From Candidatus Poribacteria bacterium (lineage in GTDB: Bacteria > Poribacteria > WGA-4E > WGA-3G), in contig JAAXGN010000115.1 in the NCBI GenBank assembly GCA_012267415.1, forward strand, positions 1 through 64,000: DNA of 64,000 nt, in the 5' to 3' direction. The notes beneath the pieces are model-generated. The model had not been told where the DNA came from. It did no database searches and saw nothing but the letters and a program-made list of their open reading frames with translations. The stretch's first letter is position 1. Each line of letters starts with the position of its first letter. Shown here in pieces: positions 1-8,138 of this stretch. The position numbers and the translations under genes were made by a program.

Positions 1-19
1 TTACGCATGCTGCTCTTTT

Positions 20-46
20 GTAGCATAAACTGTTAGTTTGTGCTAC
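20..46. repeat. REP-like GTAG hairpin
   Basis: A short hairpin with a GTAG foot and a CTAC end; the arms GCATAAAC and GTTTGTGC pair with one mismatch. It belongs to the same sequence family as the paired hairpins near 5.85 and 51.9 kb. It lies just upstream of argC. Confidence 0.6.
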
Positions 47-132
47 CACAATGTTAAATTTACGTGAAAGATTACATTGACTTCACAGAAACTTCATGTT
101 ACAATATGCCAAAAATCTGTGAGGCAAGAAAA

Positions 133-1176
133 ATGACAAAGATCGGTATAGTTGGTGCATCTGGCTATAGTGGTAGTGAATTACTTAGGTTTCTCGTCAA
201 CCATCCAGGTGGATTCAACGTGGCACTCGCGACTTCTGAAACCTACGCAGGTCAGCACGTTGACCGTGTCTTACCTCACCTTAGAGGTTTCATAGACCTC
301 GTGTTTGAGCCATTAGATATCCTTTCGCTGAAAGAGCGAGTTGATATCGTGGTGTTGGCAGTTCCGCATAAAGTCGCGATGACCTTCGCGCCCCATATTA
401 TCAAGCAAGGTTTGCGCGTCGTAGATTTTAGTGCAGATTACAGACTATACAATGCAGAAACATATCAAGACTGGTACGATGTAGCGCATAGCAGTGCTGA
501 ACTCATTCAGAATGCCGTATACGGATTGCCAGAACGATATCGTGAAAAGATACGTGACGCACAACTCGTTGCAAATCCTGGATGTTACCCGACGAGTGCT
601 ATTCTTGCCAGCATGCCTTTACTGAATAATAGACTTGTTGAATTGGACTCCATCATCGTTGACTCAAAATCTGGCATTTCAGGTGCTGGACCGAAACCCA
701 AAGATACAACACATTTTCCTAATCGAGAATCTAATCTCGTAGCATATAACATCGGGAAACACCGGCATACACCAGAAATTGAACAAGAGATGAGTGCTGT
801 TGCAGGAGAAACTGTTACTGTCACGTTCACACCGCATCTGGTTCCAATGACTCGTGGTATCCTCAGTACAGTTTACGCCAGACTAAAACAACCACTTGAT
901 TCTGAAAGGTTATTAGAAGAGTATAGAACCTTTTATAATGACGAACCTTTCATCCGAGTGCTTGATGATGACGAATATCCACAGACGAAGTCTGTGCTTG
1001 GTAGCAATTTTTGCGATATAGGTTTAGCAGTTGACAAACGGACGCAACGCGTCGTGGTAATGGCAGCAATTGATAATCTTGGAAAAGGGGCAGCAGGGGC
1101 TGCTGTACAGAATCTGAATTTGATGTTTGACTGCAACGAAACAGATGGACTTATCACACCCGGTCTAATGCCGTAG
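133..1176 (+). CDS. argC: N-acetyl-gamma-glutamyl-phosphate reductase
   Basis: This is the cytoplasmic enzyme that reduces N-acetylglutamyl phosphate to the semialdehyde in arginine biosynthesis, using NADPH. The protein opens with a Rossmann nucleotide loop (GIVGASGYSGSELLRF) and has the catalytic cysteine in NPGCYPT at about residue 150. HRHTPEI and the C-terminal DNLGKGAAGAAVQN stretch are also family hallmarks. The ORF track begins at 64, but the ATG at 133 starts exactly at the conserved N-terminus and has a GAGG-like site upstream, so the first 23 residues are probably not translated. The length of 347 aa is normal. No other arginine gene is visible in the window, so it stands alone here. 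A REP-like hairpin sits upstream. Confidence 0.95.
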   Translation: MTKIGIVGASGYSGSELLRFLVNHPGGFNVALATSETYAGQHVDRVLPHLRGFIDLVFEPLDILSLKERVDIVVLAVPHKVAMTFAPHIIKQGLRVVDFSADYRLYNAETYQDWYDVAHSSAELIQNAVYGLPERYREKIRDAQLVANPGCYPTSAILASMPLLNNRLVELDSIIVDSKSGISGAGPKPKDTTHFPNRESNLVAYNIGKHRHTPEIEQEMSAVAGETVTVTFTPHLVPMTRGILSTVYARLKQPLDSERLLEEYRTFYNDEPFIRVLDDDEYPQTKSVLGSNFCDIGLAVDKRTQRVVVMAAIDNLGKGAAGAAVQNLNLMFDCNETDGLITPGLMP

Positions 1177-1231
1177 TAGCCTGCACACACCGCGTATACC
1201 TTAAGTCAACATGAATGTGCTACCAATACAA

Positions 1232-1255
1232 GCACAATCTAACAGAATGTGCTAC
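1232..1255. repeat. Degenerate REP-like element at lpxB start
   Basis: A 24-nt stretch ending GAATGTGCTAC closely resembles one arm of the 24-bp inverted repeat at 29767/29892. It stops only 11 nt before the lpxB start codon, so the repeat occupies the place where a ribosome binding site would be expected. Confidence 0.5.
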
Positions 1256-1266
1256 AGCAAATCTCA

Positions 1267-2421
1267 ATGAAAGTAATGATTGTCGCTGGTGAACCATCCG
1301 GAGATCTACACGCATCACATGTTGTAAACGCACTCAAAGCAATAGACCCAAACATCATCCTTACCGGTATGGGTGGAGACATGATGGCGAAAGCAGGTGT
1401 GTCTCTACAAATCCACATCCACGATTCTGCTGTGATGGGATTTGCAGATGCACTGGCTGTACTTCCGAAGTTTTTGAGAAAACTTGCAATATTAAAACAA
1501 CATATACGTCAACATCAACCTGATGCACTACTTCTCATAGATTTTGCTGAGTTTAACATGCCGTTGGCAAAATTTGCATATAGACACAACGTCCGTGTCA
1601 TCTACTACATTCCTCCGAAAGCCTGGGCGTGGCGTGGTGGTAGGGCAAAAAAACTCGCTAAGCGCACAAACGTCATCGCATCGATTTTTCCTTTTGAAAC
1701 AGAATTCTATAGAAATGCTGGCGCACCCGCGGAATTTGTTGGACATCCGCTGGTTGACTTCGCAAATTGCAAGCTTAACGTCAAAGAAGCAAGAGAGAAA
1801 CTTAACCTAAAAAATGATACGCATGTCATCGGACTCATGCCAGGGAGTCGACGTTCCGAAGTACAACGTCATCTACCTATTATGCTAAAGGCTGCTTCCA
1901 ATATTGCCAAGACTTTTCCAGATTCAGAATGGATTCTACCACTTGCACCAGGGATTTCAGAGACACTCGTAGCTAATTGTAAGGAAGGTATTGAAAAACT
2001 TCCCAATATAAAACTAATACAAGGTGAAACTTACACAGCAATGCGAGCAGCAACAGTATTGTTGATTGCATCAGGGACTGCAACCCTTGAAGCAACATGC
2101 ATTGGTACACCTATGATCATCGTGTTTCGCACTTCATGGCATAATTGGCATATCATCAGAGCATTAACGCCTTTGGAAAACAGTGGATTACCAAATCTCA
2201 TAGCAAATAAACGTATTGTCCCAGAACTCCTTCAAGAAAACCTCACGCCTGACACCCTTACAGAACACGCATTGGAGCTACTGCAAAATCTTGATAAACG
2301 CAATGAGCAGTGTGAAGCACTTCAATCGGTATATCAACAGTTAGGCACTTCTGGTGCAGCAGAAAGAACCGCGCAACTCATAGTGGAACAGATTGAATCG
2401 GCACACAATCCACACAAATGA
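1267..2421 (+). CDS. lpxB: Lipid-A-disaccharide synthase
   Basis: This is the GT19 glycosyltransferase that condenses UDP-2,3-diacylglucosamine with lipid X to form the lipid A disaccharide at the inner membrane. The N-terminus KVMIVAGEPSGDLHASHVV is diagnostic, and further family blocks are YYIPPKAWAWRGGR, FVGHPLVDF, LMPGSRRSEVQRHLP and ASGTATLEATCIGTPMI. I chose the ATG at 1267 because the family begins right before KVMIVAGE; the ORF track start at 1249 adds only six residues, inside a repeat. No clear ribosome binding site is visible. The stop overlaps the lpxK start by 4 nt (ATGA), so the two are very likely one transcript with coupled translation. About 384 aa, normal length. Its presence shows a lipid A outer membrane. 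Confidence 0.95.
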   Translation: MKVMIVAGEPSGDLHASHVVNALKAIDPNIILTGMGGDMMAKAGVSLQIHIHDSAVMGFADALAVLPKFLRKLAILKQHIRQHQPDALLLIDFAEFNMPLAKFAYRHNVRVIYYIPPKAWAWRGGRAKKLAKRTNVIASIFPFETEFYRNAGAPAEFVGHPLVDFANCKLNVKEAREKLNLKNDTHVIGLMPGSRRSEVQRHLPIMLKAASNIAKTFPDSEWILPLAPGISETLVANCKEGIEKLPNIKLIQGETYTAMRAATVLLIASGTATLEATCIGTPMIIVFRTSWHNWHIIRALTPLENSGLPNLIANKRIVPELLQENLTPDTLTEHALELLQNLDKRNEQCEALQSVYQQLGTSGAAERTAQLIVEQIESAHNPHK

Positions 2422-3509
2422 AAAGAACTCTCTACACATTCATAACTACGAAACAACGCGGTGTTTTAGCGATGCTGCTTTGCATTCTGTTGACGCCGTT
2501 ATGGTTACTCTACGGTGTCGTCATCTGGATAAGGAATTACTGCTATACATGTGGAATTATTAGGCAGAAACAATTACCTTGTCAGGTAATCAGTATTGGT
2601 AATATTGTCGCAGGTGGTACAGGTAAAACGCCGGCGGTTATTGCAATTGCTAAACTTCTTCAGGAAAATAGTTACAAGGTAGGTGTGGTTCTCAGAGGAT
2701 ATAAAGGCAAAAGCAGTAGTAAGATTACGTTTGTTTCGGACGGTGAAAAACGTCTCTGCACAAGGGATGAATGCGGTGATGAAGCAGATATGCTTGCACG
2801 GCAACTTACAGATATACCGATTGTTGTTGGAAAACAACGTTATCTTACAGGAAAAGCCATTATAGAACGTTTTGCATGTGATGTGTTGTTACTTGATGAC
2901 GGTTTTCAGCATCGACAGCTATCACGTGATCTTGATATCCTTACAATTGATGCCACACAACCTTTTGGTACTGGCAAAATGTTACCTATTGGAACATTGA
3001 GAGAACCAAAGTCATCAATACAACGCGCAGACCTAATCCTGCTGACACGGACGGATATGCCTAATATAGATATCGCTAAAATCAAAGCAGACTTGGACCG
3101 CATTGCACCGAATACACCCATCTTGGAGAGTGTGCATGAACCAACATCACTCTACTTTTTAAATCAACAAGGTGAGAACATGTCCTTGCGTGTAGACTAC
3201 CTGAAAAACAAACGTATCCTTGCAGTATGTGGTATCGGCAATCCTAATGCATTTGTTTCAACACTGCAAAAATACAACCCAGAAACAGTGGAACTTTTCG
3301 CCTTTGTTGATCATCACGTCTATACAATGTCAGATTTACAAAAAATTGAACAAAAAATGAAAGAGCATCAATCTGAATTTGTTGTGATTACACAGAAGGA
3401 TGAGCAGAAGATTGCTTCTCTTTCACCGGATCTACCGATTGTAGTCTTGGGAATTGAATTGGTCATCACCGACAATATTGAAGTCCTTATTCAGGCCTCA
3501 CAGAAGTGA
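2418..3509 (+). CDS. lpxK: Tetraacyldisaccharide 4'-kinase
   Basis: LpxK phosphorylates the 4' position of the lipid A disaccharide, the step after LpxB. The protein has an N-terminal hydrophobic segment at about residues 16-40 (membrane anchor), then the family motif SIGNIVAGGTGKTP with the P-loop near residue 65. The downstream blocks VVLRGYKG, CGDEADMLA and LLLDDGFQHRQLSRDLDI are typical, and a C-terminal DHH segment (FVDHHVYT) follows. Length 363 aa, normal for the family. The start overlaps the lpxB stop by 4 nt, which argues for translational coupling. A MITE-like element follows the gene immediately. Confidence 0.95.
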   Translation: MKRTLYTFITTKQRGVLAMLLCILLTPLWLLYGVVIWIRNYCYTCGIIRQKQLPCQVISIGNIVAGGTGKTPAVIAIAKLLQENSYKVGVVLRGYKGKSSSKITFVSDGEKRLCTRDECGDEADMLARQLTDIPIVVGKQRYLTGKAIIERFACDVLLLDDGFQHRQLSRDLDILTIDATQPFGTGKMLPIGTLREPKSSIQRADLILLTRTDMPNIDIAKIKADLDRIAPNTPILESVHEPTSLYFLNQQGENMSLRVDYLKNKRILAVCGIGNPNAFVSTLQKYNPETVELFAFVDHHVYTMSDLQKIEQKMKEHQSEFVVITQKDEQKIASLSPDLPIVVLGIELVITDNIEVLIQASQK

Positions 3510-3521
3510 TAAAGTTATAGT

Positions 3522-3713
3522 ATAACCTAAGTTGCTACCTATAAGTGTTTGACCCGGAAACCCGTCTTTTAATGAAAAAATGCTGATAATTAGTCAATAT
3601 TTGTAGCACGGGGAATGCCATAAAGGCGTTCATACCGTTGATTTCACTGCCAGTTTGCGCCCCTTATGGCACAATCTGGTAGATTGTGCTACATAGGTAG
3701 CAACTTGGGTTAT
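3522..3713. mobile_element. MITE-like element, family A copy 1
   Basis: The ends are near-perfect inverted repeats: ATAACCTAAGTTGCTACCTA on the left and TAGGTAGCAACTTGGGTTAT on the right. Inside lies a REP-like block running from GTAG (3603) to CTAC (3692) that contains several short palindromes. The same ends bracket an unrelated core at 51814-51972. There is no coding capacity, so it would depend on a transposase elsewhere. It fills the gap between lpxK and the convergent TolB-like gene. Confidence 0.75.
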
Positions 3714-3735
3714 CATACCCTTCAAAATGTAGTTT

Positions 3736-4782
3736 TTACTTTTTTATTGTTCCCCACTGGGTCTTTTTTTTTCCAGCAGGCGTAACAGACAGCACATCAT
3801 CGCTAATCCAATCAAGAACATTATCTGTACCCGGATGGTCTGTTAGCTTTGTCATTTCCCCTGTTTTGAGGTGATATTTATAGATATTACTCGGAGGCCA
3901 CACAAAATCACGCGGTATCGGTTCATTTAACGGAATTTCAGCATACGCACTGAAAACAATGGATTTGCCATCATCCATCCAGTCAAGACCGTAATAATCC
4001 CAATCCTTCGGTAGGGGTAGTTGTCTGATGTTTGTTCCGTTACGATCACAAATCATAATTCTAAACGCCTTGCGAATCATGGATGTGCCGAATCCTTCTA
4101 CTGCCTCCCAGGTATATTCATTTTGTCTAAATACAATCTGCTTACCATCAGGCGACCAACGCGGACTCCATCTGTGCTTATTTATTCTGCCTACTGCTGC
4201 CGGTATAAGTCTGCGAGGGTTCTGACCATTTTGCCCCATAATCCAGATCGTGCCACCCCCGAGGCCGAGTCTCAAAGGTTCAGTGAAGATTATATACCTA
4301 CCATCAGGTGACCAATCGCAGAAGGTCGCATGCATATCAGAAATGTCTTCCATTTTCCCAGTATGAATATTCAGCACGGTGATGTTGTAGTTTTCTATGT
4401 TGTTTTTCCGAACTGTTCTATTGAAGACAATAGATTTACTGTCCGGTGAAAATGAAACCCTACCGACAGATTGCCACTCTTCCGGTGTGAGTTGACGAAT
4501 ATTCGTGCCATCTGAATTCATCAAGGAAATAGCATAATTTTTATTGGGACGGGCACGTCTTTGAAACGCAATCAGTTTGCCATCTGGCGACCAGCTATTT
4601 GGGTGAGGTCGCAACGCTTCGGATTCGGTCAGGAGTGTTTGGTTACTACCATCATCATCCATAACATAGACTCCCTTTATCCCATTTCGATTAGAGCCAA
4701 AAACGATTTTGGCGGTTGTCCTGCTTGAAAAAAGCAGTAGTAACAGAAGACAGAGCAGACTAACATTTTTGTATCTATTCAT
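3736..4782 (-). CDS. Secreted TolB-like PD40 beta-propeller protein
   Basis: The protein begins with a signal peptide (MNRYKNVSLLCLLLLLLFSS, cleavage likely near TTA) and is followed by repeated TolB/PD40 propeller blades marked by SWSPDGKLIAF, SFSPDSKSIVF, DWSPDGRYIIF and RWSPDGKQIVF. Such domains act as periplasmic or extracellular interaction modules. It is not a bona fide TolB because there is no Tol-Pal context and no TolB N-terminal domain. The start at 4782 is preferred over the track start at 4878 because it gives a clean signal peptide and has a GGAG site just upstream. About 348 aa. It lies downstream of the frameshifted secreted gene on the same strand with a gap of roughly 55 nt, so they may share a transcript. 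Substrate or partner unknown. Confidence 0.8.
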   Translation of the reverse strand: MNRYKNVSLLCLLLLLLFSSRTTAKIVFGSNRNGIKGVYVMDDDGSNQTLLTESEALRPHPNSWSPDGKLIAFQRRARPNKNYAISLMNSDGTNIRQLTPEEWQSVGRVSFSPDSKSIVFNRTVRKNNIENYNITVLNIHTGKMEDISDMHATFCDWSPDGRYIIFTEPLRLGLGGGTIWIMGQNGQNPRRLIPAAVGRINKHRWSPRWSPDGKQIVFRQNEYTWEAVEGFGTSMIRKAFRIMICDRNGTNIRQLPLPKDWDYYGLDWMDDGKSIVFSAYAEIPLNEPIPRDFVWPPSNIYKYHLKTGEMTKLTDHPGTDNVLDWISDDVLSVTPAGKKKTQWGTIKK

Positions 4783-4837
4783 GGGTATACTCCAATAAAA
4801 GCGTGGCAGGGGAACGTGCCCCTGCCTTATAAATCGG

Positions 4838-5676
4838 TTATGGATTATCATTTTTGTCAAACGTGTTATCAAAACCATCTATGCCGTGCCAAGTGTCCGT
4901 CGTCCCGTTGCCATCTGCGTCAAGATGAATATGGACATTTAAGGTAATCTCTTCTTCCTCTCCAATCGGTCTGCCAACGTGATAATTGAGGATCGAAGAG
5001 TCGGTGTAATAAGGACCGTACGTTCTCTTTATCCCTTTGCCCTCTGGGTCAGGACCAATGTCTTCGGTAGGGGCAGAGTGTTCTTGCCTCCATCCGGTGG
5101 CGAAGTTCGAATGTCGGAACCATGCTGACATTTCACAAATATTATCGGTTGCGTTATAGGCATAGACATATCCATCCATGATGATATCTGTTCCATCAAA
5201 GTAGTGGCGTGAGAGCTCGTTATAGCCAGAGACCCCAGTGACTGTAGGCTTCTCCCAGGTAGACGGTTTTATGCCACTAATAACTATAGGTTGATACACT
5301 CTAAAATTCTTTTCGACGGTGTCCTGGGGAAAGTTCCCATCGTTATCTCGTCGCCAAACATCTACTTTAAGTTTATGTTTTATGCCTTTTACACTTCCTT
5401 CATAACTATAATCATCATACCAGAAATGGTCATCCGTTCGACCATTGCCACCGGAACGTGCCCTATCCATGTATCATCAAGGTAATAGTTAATTTCAACA
5501 TAAGGTTCACTCGTTTGGACATATACATACAGGGTAAAAGTACCGTAGGAATCTGCATAAGGAAAAACTTCTACTGACTCAATCTCAATATCAGCATAAC
5601 TATTGTTGATATACCCGATCAGAATTACAGTCCAGAACAAGATCATTGATATTAGCCCATTGCTAAATCTTAACAT
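4838..5676 (-). pseudogene. Secreted protein of unknown function, frameshifted
   Basis: Two track ORFs (5389-5739 and 4838-5470) look like halves of one gene. The upstream half has an AGGAG site, a start at 5676 and a signal peptide (MLRFSNGLISMILFWTVILI, then SYA), and reads to INYYLDDTWIGHVP. After that point its frame turns into unlikely sequence, whereas the other frame continues with plausible protein from GGNGRTDDHFWYDDY to the stop at 4838. The switch lies around 5440-5470. Together they give about 280 aa with many acidic and aromatic residues, an extracellular-looking beta-rich protein I do not recognise. The shift may be a real mutation or a sequencing error; there is no long homopolymer at the site. 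It precedes the TolB-like gene on the same strand. Confidence 0.65.
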
Positions 5677-5794
5677 TTTTTTTACTCCTTTGCAATAGAA
5701 GAATTGCATTATTGTAATCATTTGGTACGGTCTCAACATCTAACACTTTAGTAGAATGTTGAAGTGAGTACCTACTATAACGTGAGTTTGATAA

Positions 5795-5934
5795 ATATAG
5801 TGAACTTTCAAATTATTGGAGACACTTTGATAAACCTGCTTCGGTTGTAGCACAAACTTTTAGTTTGTGCCGATGAGACGCAAACTAAAAGTTTGCGCTA
5901 CAGAAGTGTCCCATTAATTGTAAATTCCACTATG
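5795..5934. mobile_element. MITE-like element, family B copy 1
   Basis: Imperfect inverted ends (ATATAGTGAACTTTCAAATT on the left; AATTGTAAATTCCACTAT on the right) enclose a 55-bp pair of facing REP-like hairpins at 5847-5901, from GTAGCACAAAC to GTTTGCGCTAC. The same pair, in reverse orientation, sits inside the family A element at 51896-51950. Similar outer ends occur at 20038-20204 around a different core. There is no coding capacity. Confidence 0.65.
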
Positions 5935-6356
5935 CTTCCAAGTCGATATGTAATACCCTCTATAATTAAAGACACAGGTTTCGACCCTAAAAGGGTGCAA
6001 GTGAAGAAAAAAATTTTCGTCATTTGATTGCATTTTTCCCTTTCATAACTTAAAGACTCATTTTTTTACCCAAATAGGTGCATAAAATGAGGCAAAAAAC
6101 GAAAAAAATGAAGTTTTTCTAAAATTTCAGTCAAAAGGGAAAAAACGAAAGAATCCGTGAATATTATTCAAGAGATCTTGGTGGGGTAATAGAGAAGTGT
6201 TAGATGTTATACTCTGGGTGTTGCAAACAGGAGCACCTTAGTAGGATTTACCAGAAAAATATCCACCCTATCAAACCTGTCATGGTCGTTTTCAGCAATA
6301 GTCCTTCGGATGGAACACTTGAGAAAGTTTAAATGAGATATGCTGTAGAAATTGTA
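5935..6356. other. Non-coding AT-rich gap
   Basis: No plausible gene was seen. The region is AT-rich with purine/pyrimidine runs (AAAAAAATTTTC, CATTTTTCCCTTTC, AAAAGGGAAAAAACG) that look loosely complementary but do not form a convincing long hairpin. A short palindrome ACCCTAAAAGGGT lies near 5984-5996. The function is unknown. Confidence 0.4.
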
Positions 6357-7262
6357 TTACATCGGTATCGGTTCACCTTGAGTTGCTGTCATCTCAGCAT
6401 AGAGTTCCTGCAGACGGCCTGTCATTGGTCCTGGTTTACCATTGCTAATTTGCCTGCCATCAACTTCTAAGACAGGACTTAACTCACCGACAGTGCCTGT
6501 TGTGAACATTTCGTCTGCGGTGTAGACCTCTGTCAAAGAGACATTCCTTTCAACCAAGGGGATGTCGTTTGCACGTGCCAGGTGAATGACATTACCCCGC
6601 GTAATCCCAGGAAGACAACTGTCTGCATGGGGTGTAAGCACTTCGCCTTTTTTGATGATAAAGATGTTTGTCGCATTTGTTTCGGAGACAAAACCGAAAA
6701 TATCCAGCATAATCGCATCGTCTACACCTGCAACGTTTGCTTCAATTTTTGCCAGAATGTTGTTAATCAGATTGTTATGATGTATTTTAGAGTCAACACA
6801 TTGTGCAGGATTTCGACGTATTGCAGATGTAATCAATCTTACACCGCTGCTTTCATAAATCGGTGCTTTCCATTCCGCCAACACGATCAAACATGTGCCG
6901 TACTGATTTACCTGCGGATTCATGCTTGACGTAACTTTCTTACCACGGCTGAGTGTTAATCGTATATGAACTTCATCGCGCATCCCATTCGCCTTAAGGG
7001 TCTCAAAGATAGCGGATTTGATTTCATCGCGTGTGGGTATTCCTTCAAACGCCATTGCATGTGCGGAGTCCAGTAATCTATCAAGGTGTGCATCTAAGGC
7101 AAAGACCTTTCCATCATAGATACGTAGTCCTTCCCAGACACCATCTCCGCCTTGTGCAAGACTGTCAAAAACGGATATTTTAGCTTCATCACGCGGCAGT
7201 AATTCTCCACCGACGTGGATCATTATGTTTTCATTTCGAGGATCGGGTAATTGTGGTTGCAT
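6357..7262 (-). CDS. Class IV PLP aminotransferase (BCAT / D-amino acid aminotransferase-like)
   Basis: A fold-type IV pyridoxal phosphate enzyme that transfers amino groups of branched-chain or D-amino acids, or acts as a lyase of the same fold. The PLP lysine is in VDSKIHHNNLINN at about residue 159, and the family signature FGFVSETNATNIFIIKKG and the phosphate-binding LPGITRGNVI block follow. The N-terminal SVFDSLAQGGDGVWEGLRIYDGKVF is typical of IlvE-like members. Length 301 aa, normal. An AAGGAAG site precedes the ATG. It stands alone, with non-coding sequence on both sides and no isoleucine/valine pathway genes nearby, so the substrate cannot be set from context. ilvE is possible but not proven. 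Confidence 0.88.
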   Translation of the reverse strand: MQPQLPDPRNENIMIHVGGELLPRDEAKISVFDSLAQGGDGVWEGLRIYDGKVFALDAHLDRLLDSAHAMAFEGIPTRDEIKSAIFETLKANGMRDEVHIRLTLSRGKKVTSSMNPQVNQYGTCLIVLAEWKAPIYESSGVRLITSAIRRNPAQCVDSKIHHNNLINNILAKIEANVAGVDDAIMLDIFGFVSETNATNIFIIKKGEVLTPHADSCLPGITRGNVIHLARANDIPLVERNVSLTEVYTADEMFTTGTVGELSPVLEVDGRQISNGKPGPMTGRLQELYAEMTATQGEPIPM

Positions 7263-7553
7263 TTATCTTCCTTTCTATTGATATTCATTTGAATTGCCAC
7301 ATCAGCATACCAGATTATAGGTACAGTGTCAATCTATATATAAGGCGTGAGTAGAGTTTTTGTTGATACACAATGTCAGTTGTCAGGATCGCGTAAAGAA
7401 ACAGTTAGTTCCAATCAGCACATGTCGCCAGTTAATATTTTAATGGCACTTCGCTCTACCCGACCTACGAAGAAGACTTGACAAGGTAATAGAGATCAGA
7501 TATTTCTATTGGAAAAGAGTTGTTAAAATGGGATTTACATACGAAAAATTTAC
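7263..7553. other. Non-coding gap between divergent transcripts
   Basis: This gap separates the minus-strand aminotransferase from the plus-strand defence island. No gene, hairpin or repeat family member was recognised. It presumably holds promoters for both sides; the best candidate for the rightward one is listed separately. Confidence 0.35.
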
Positions 7554-7582
7554 TTGACTATTTTGCAGATTTTATGTATATT
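7554..7582 (+). promoter_or_regulatory. Sigma-70-type promoter candidate
   Basis: TTGACT and TATATT are separated by 17 nt. It points to the broken ORF at 7641 and may be the leading promoter of the defence island. Confidence 0.5.
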
Positions 7583-7640
7583 TCATGCAGCATCCAAATG
7601 CGTTCTGAAAGTTCTTCTCGTTGAAGGGAATTGAAACCCG

Positions 7641-8028
7641 TTGGAGGAAGTCATCTGGAAAGCGAAAGGGATATATGACATGAAAAATCTTAAGGATGTA
7701 ATGTCCCCTGATGTACAGAAACAGTTGAAAATGTACAGAAAAGGTGTCCTGAGTATCCTGAAAGGATTGCGAAGCGGAGTTATGGACAATCAAGAAGCAG
7801 CACTAAGTCTAATTAGAATCCATGACGCTTTTGCATGGAAAATAGAAACATTGTGGTTACGGTGTCGCACACCCTTATTACATTTTTGCTTCCCGTGTTC
7901 TCCAATCAACAAAACTACTGATGGGAGAAGAATGGGTTGACTTACCACCTGTTTTGAACGGAATTGAACCGATTCATAGCAAACTCACATACCTACCTTT
8001 GCTCGTAATTCTCCACATATTTATATAA
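7641..8028 (+). pseudogene. Unrecognised small ORF broken by a frameshift
   Basis: Reading starts at TTG 7641 or ATG 7680 (MKNLKDVMSPDVQKQLKMYR) and goes to IRIHDAFAWKIETL near 7850. From there the given frame becomes poor (WLRCRTPLLHFCFPC), while the +1 frame continues with plausible protein (CGYGVAHPYYIFASRVLQ, GEEWVDLPPVLNGIEPIHSK) to a stop at 8026-8028. Joined, the product would be about 115-130 aa. I do not recognise a family. A good promoter candidate precedes it, and a TIR gene follows, so it may be a decayed partner gene in the defence island. A sequencing error is the alternative. Confidence 0.45.
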
Positions 8029-8031
8029 TAG

Positions 8032-8061
8032 TTGCCTTGTTTGCGTAATTTTGTTATACTT
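8032..8061 (+). promoter_or_regulatory. Weak promoter candidate for the TIR gene
   Basis: TTGCCT and TATACT are separated by 18 nt, about 75 nt upstream of the TIR start. This conflicts with the alternative view that the same stretch is coding sequence lost by frameshift. Confidence 0.3.
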
Positions 8062-8138
8062 TTGAACCAGTTTTGGGTGGCACTGCCACGTATACTGCCT
8101 GATATATCTGCCATCCTTCCCACGTTAGCAGCGGATAA

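Noticed and set aside
5984-6140. Possible long hairpin or attenuator in the AT-rich gap
   Set aside because: The complementary runs are low-complexity A/T and purine tracts and do not pair over a convincing length.
7611-7637. A CRISPR-repeat-like string ending GGGAATTGAAAC
   Set aside because: Only one copy is present; there is no second repeat, spacer periodicity or cas gene nearby.
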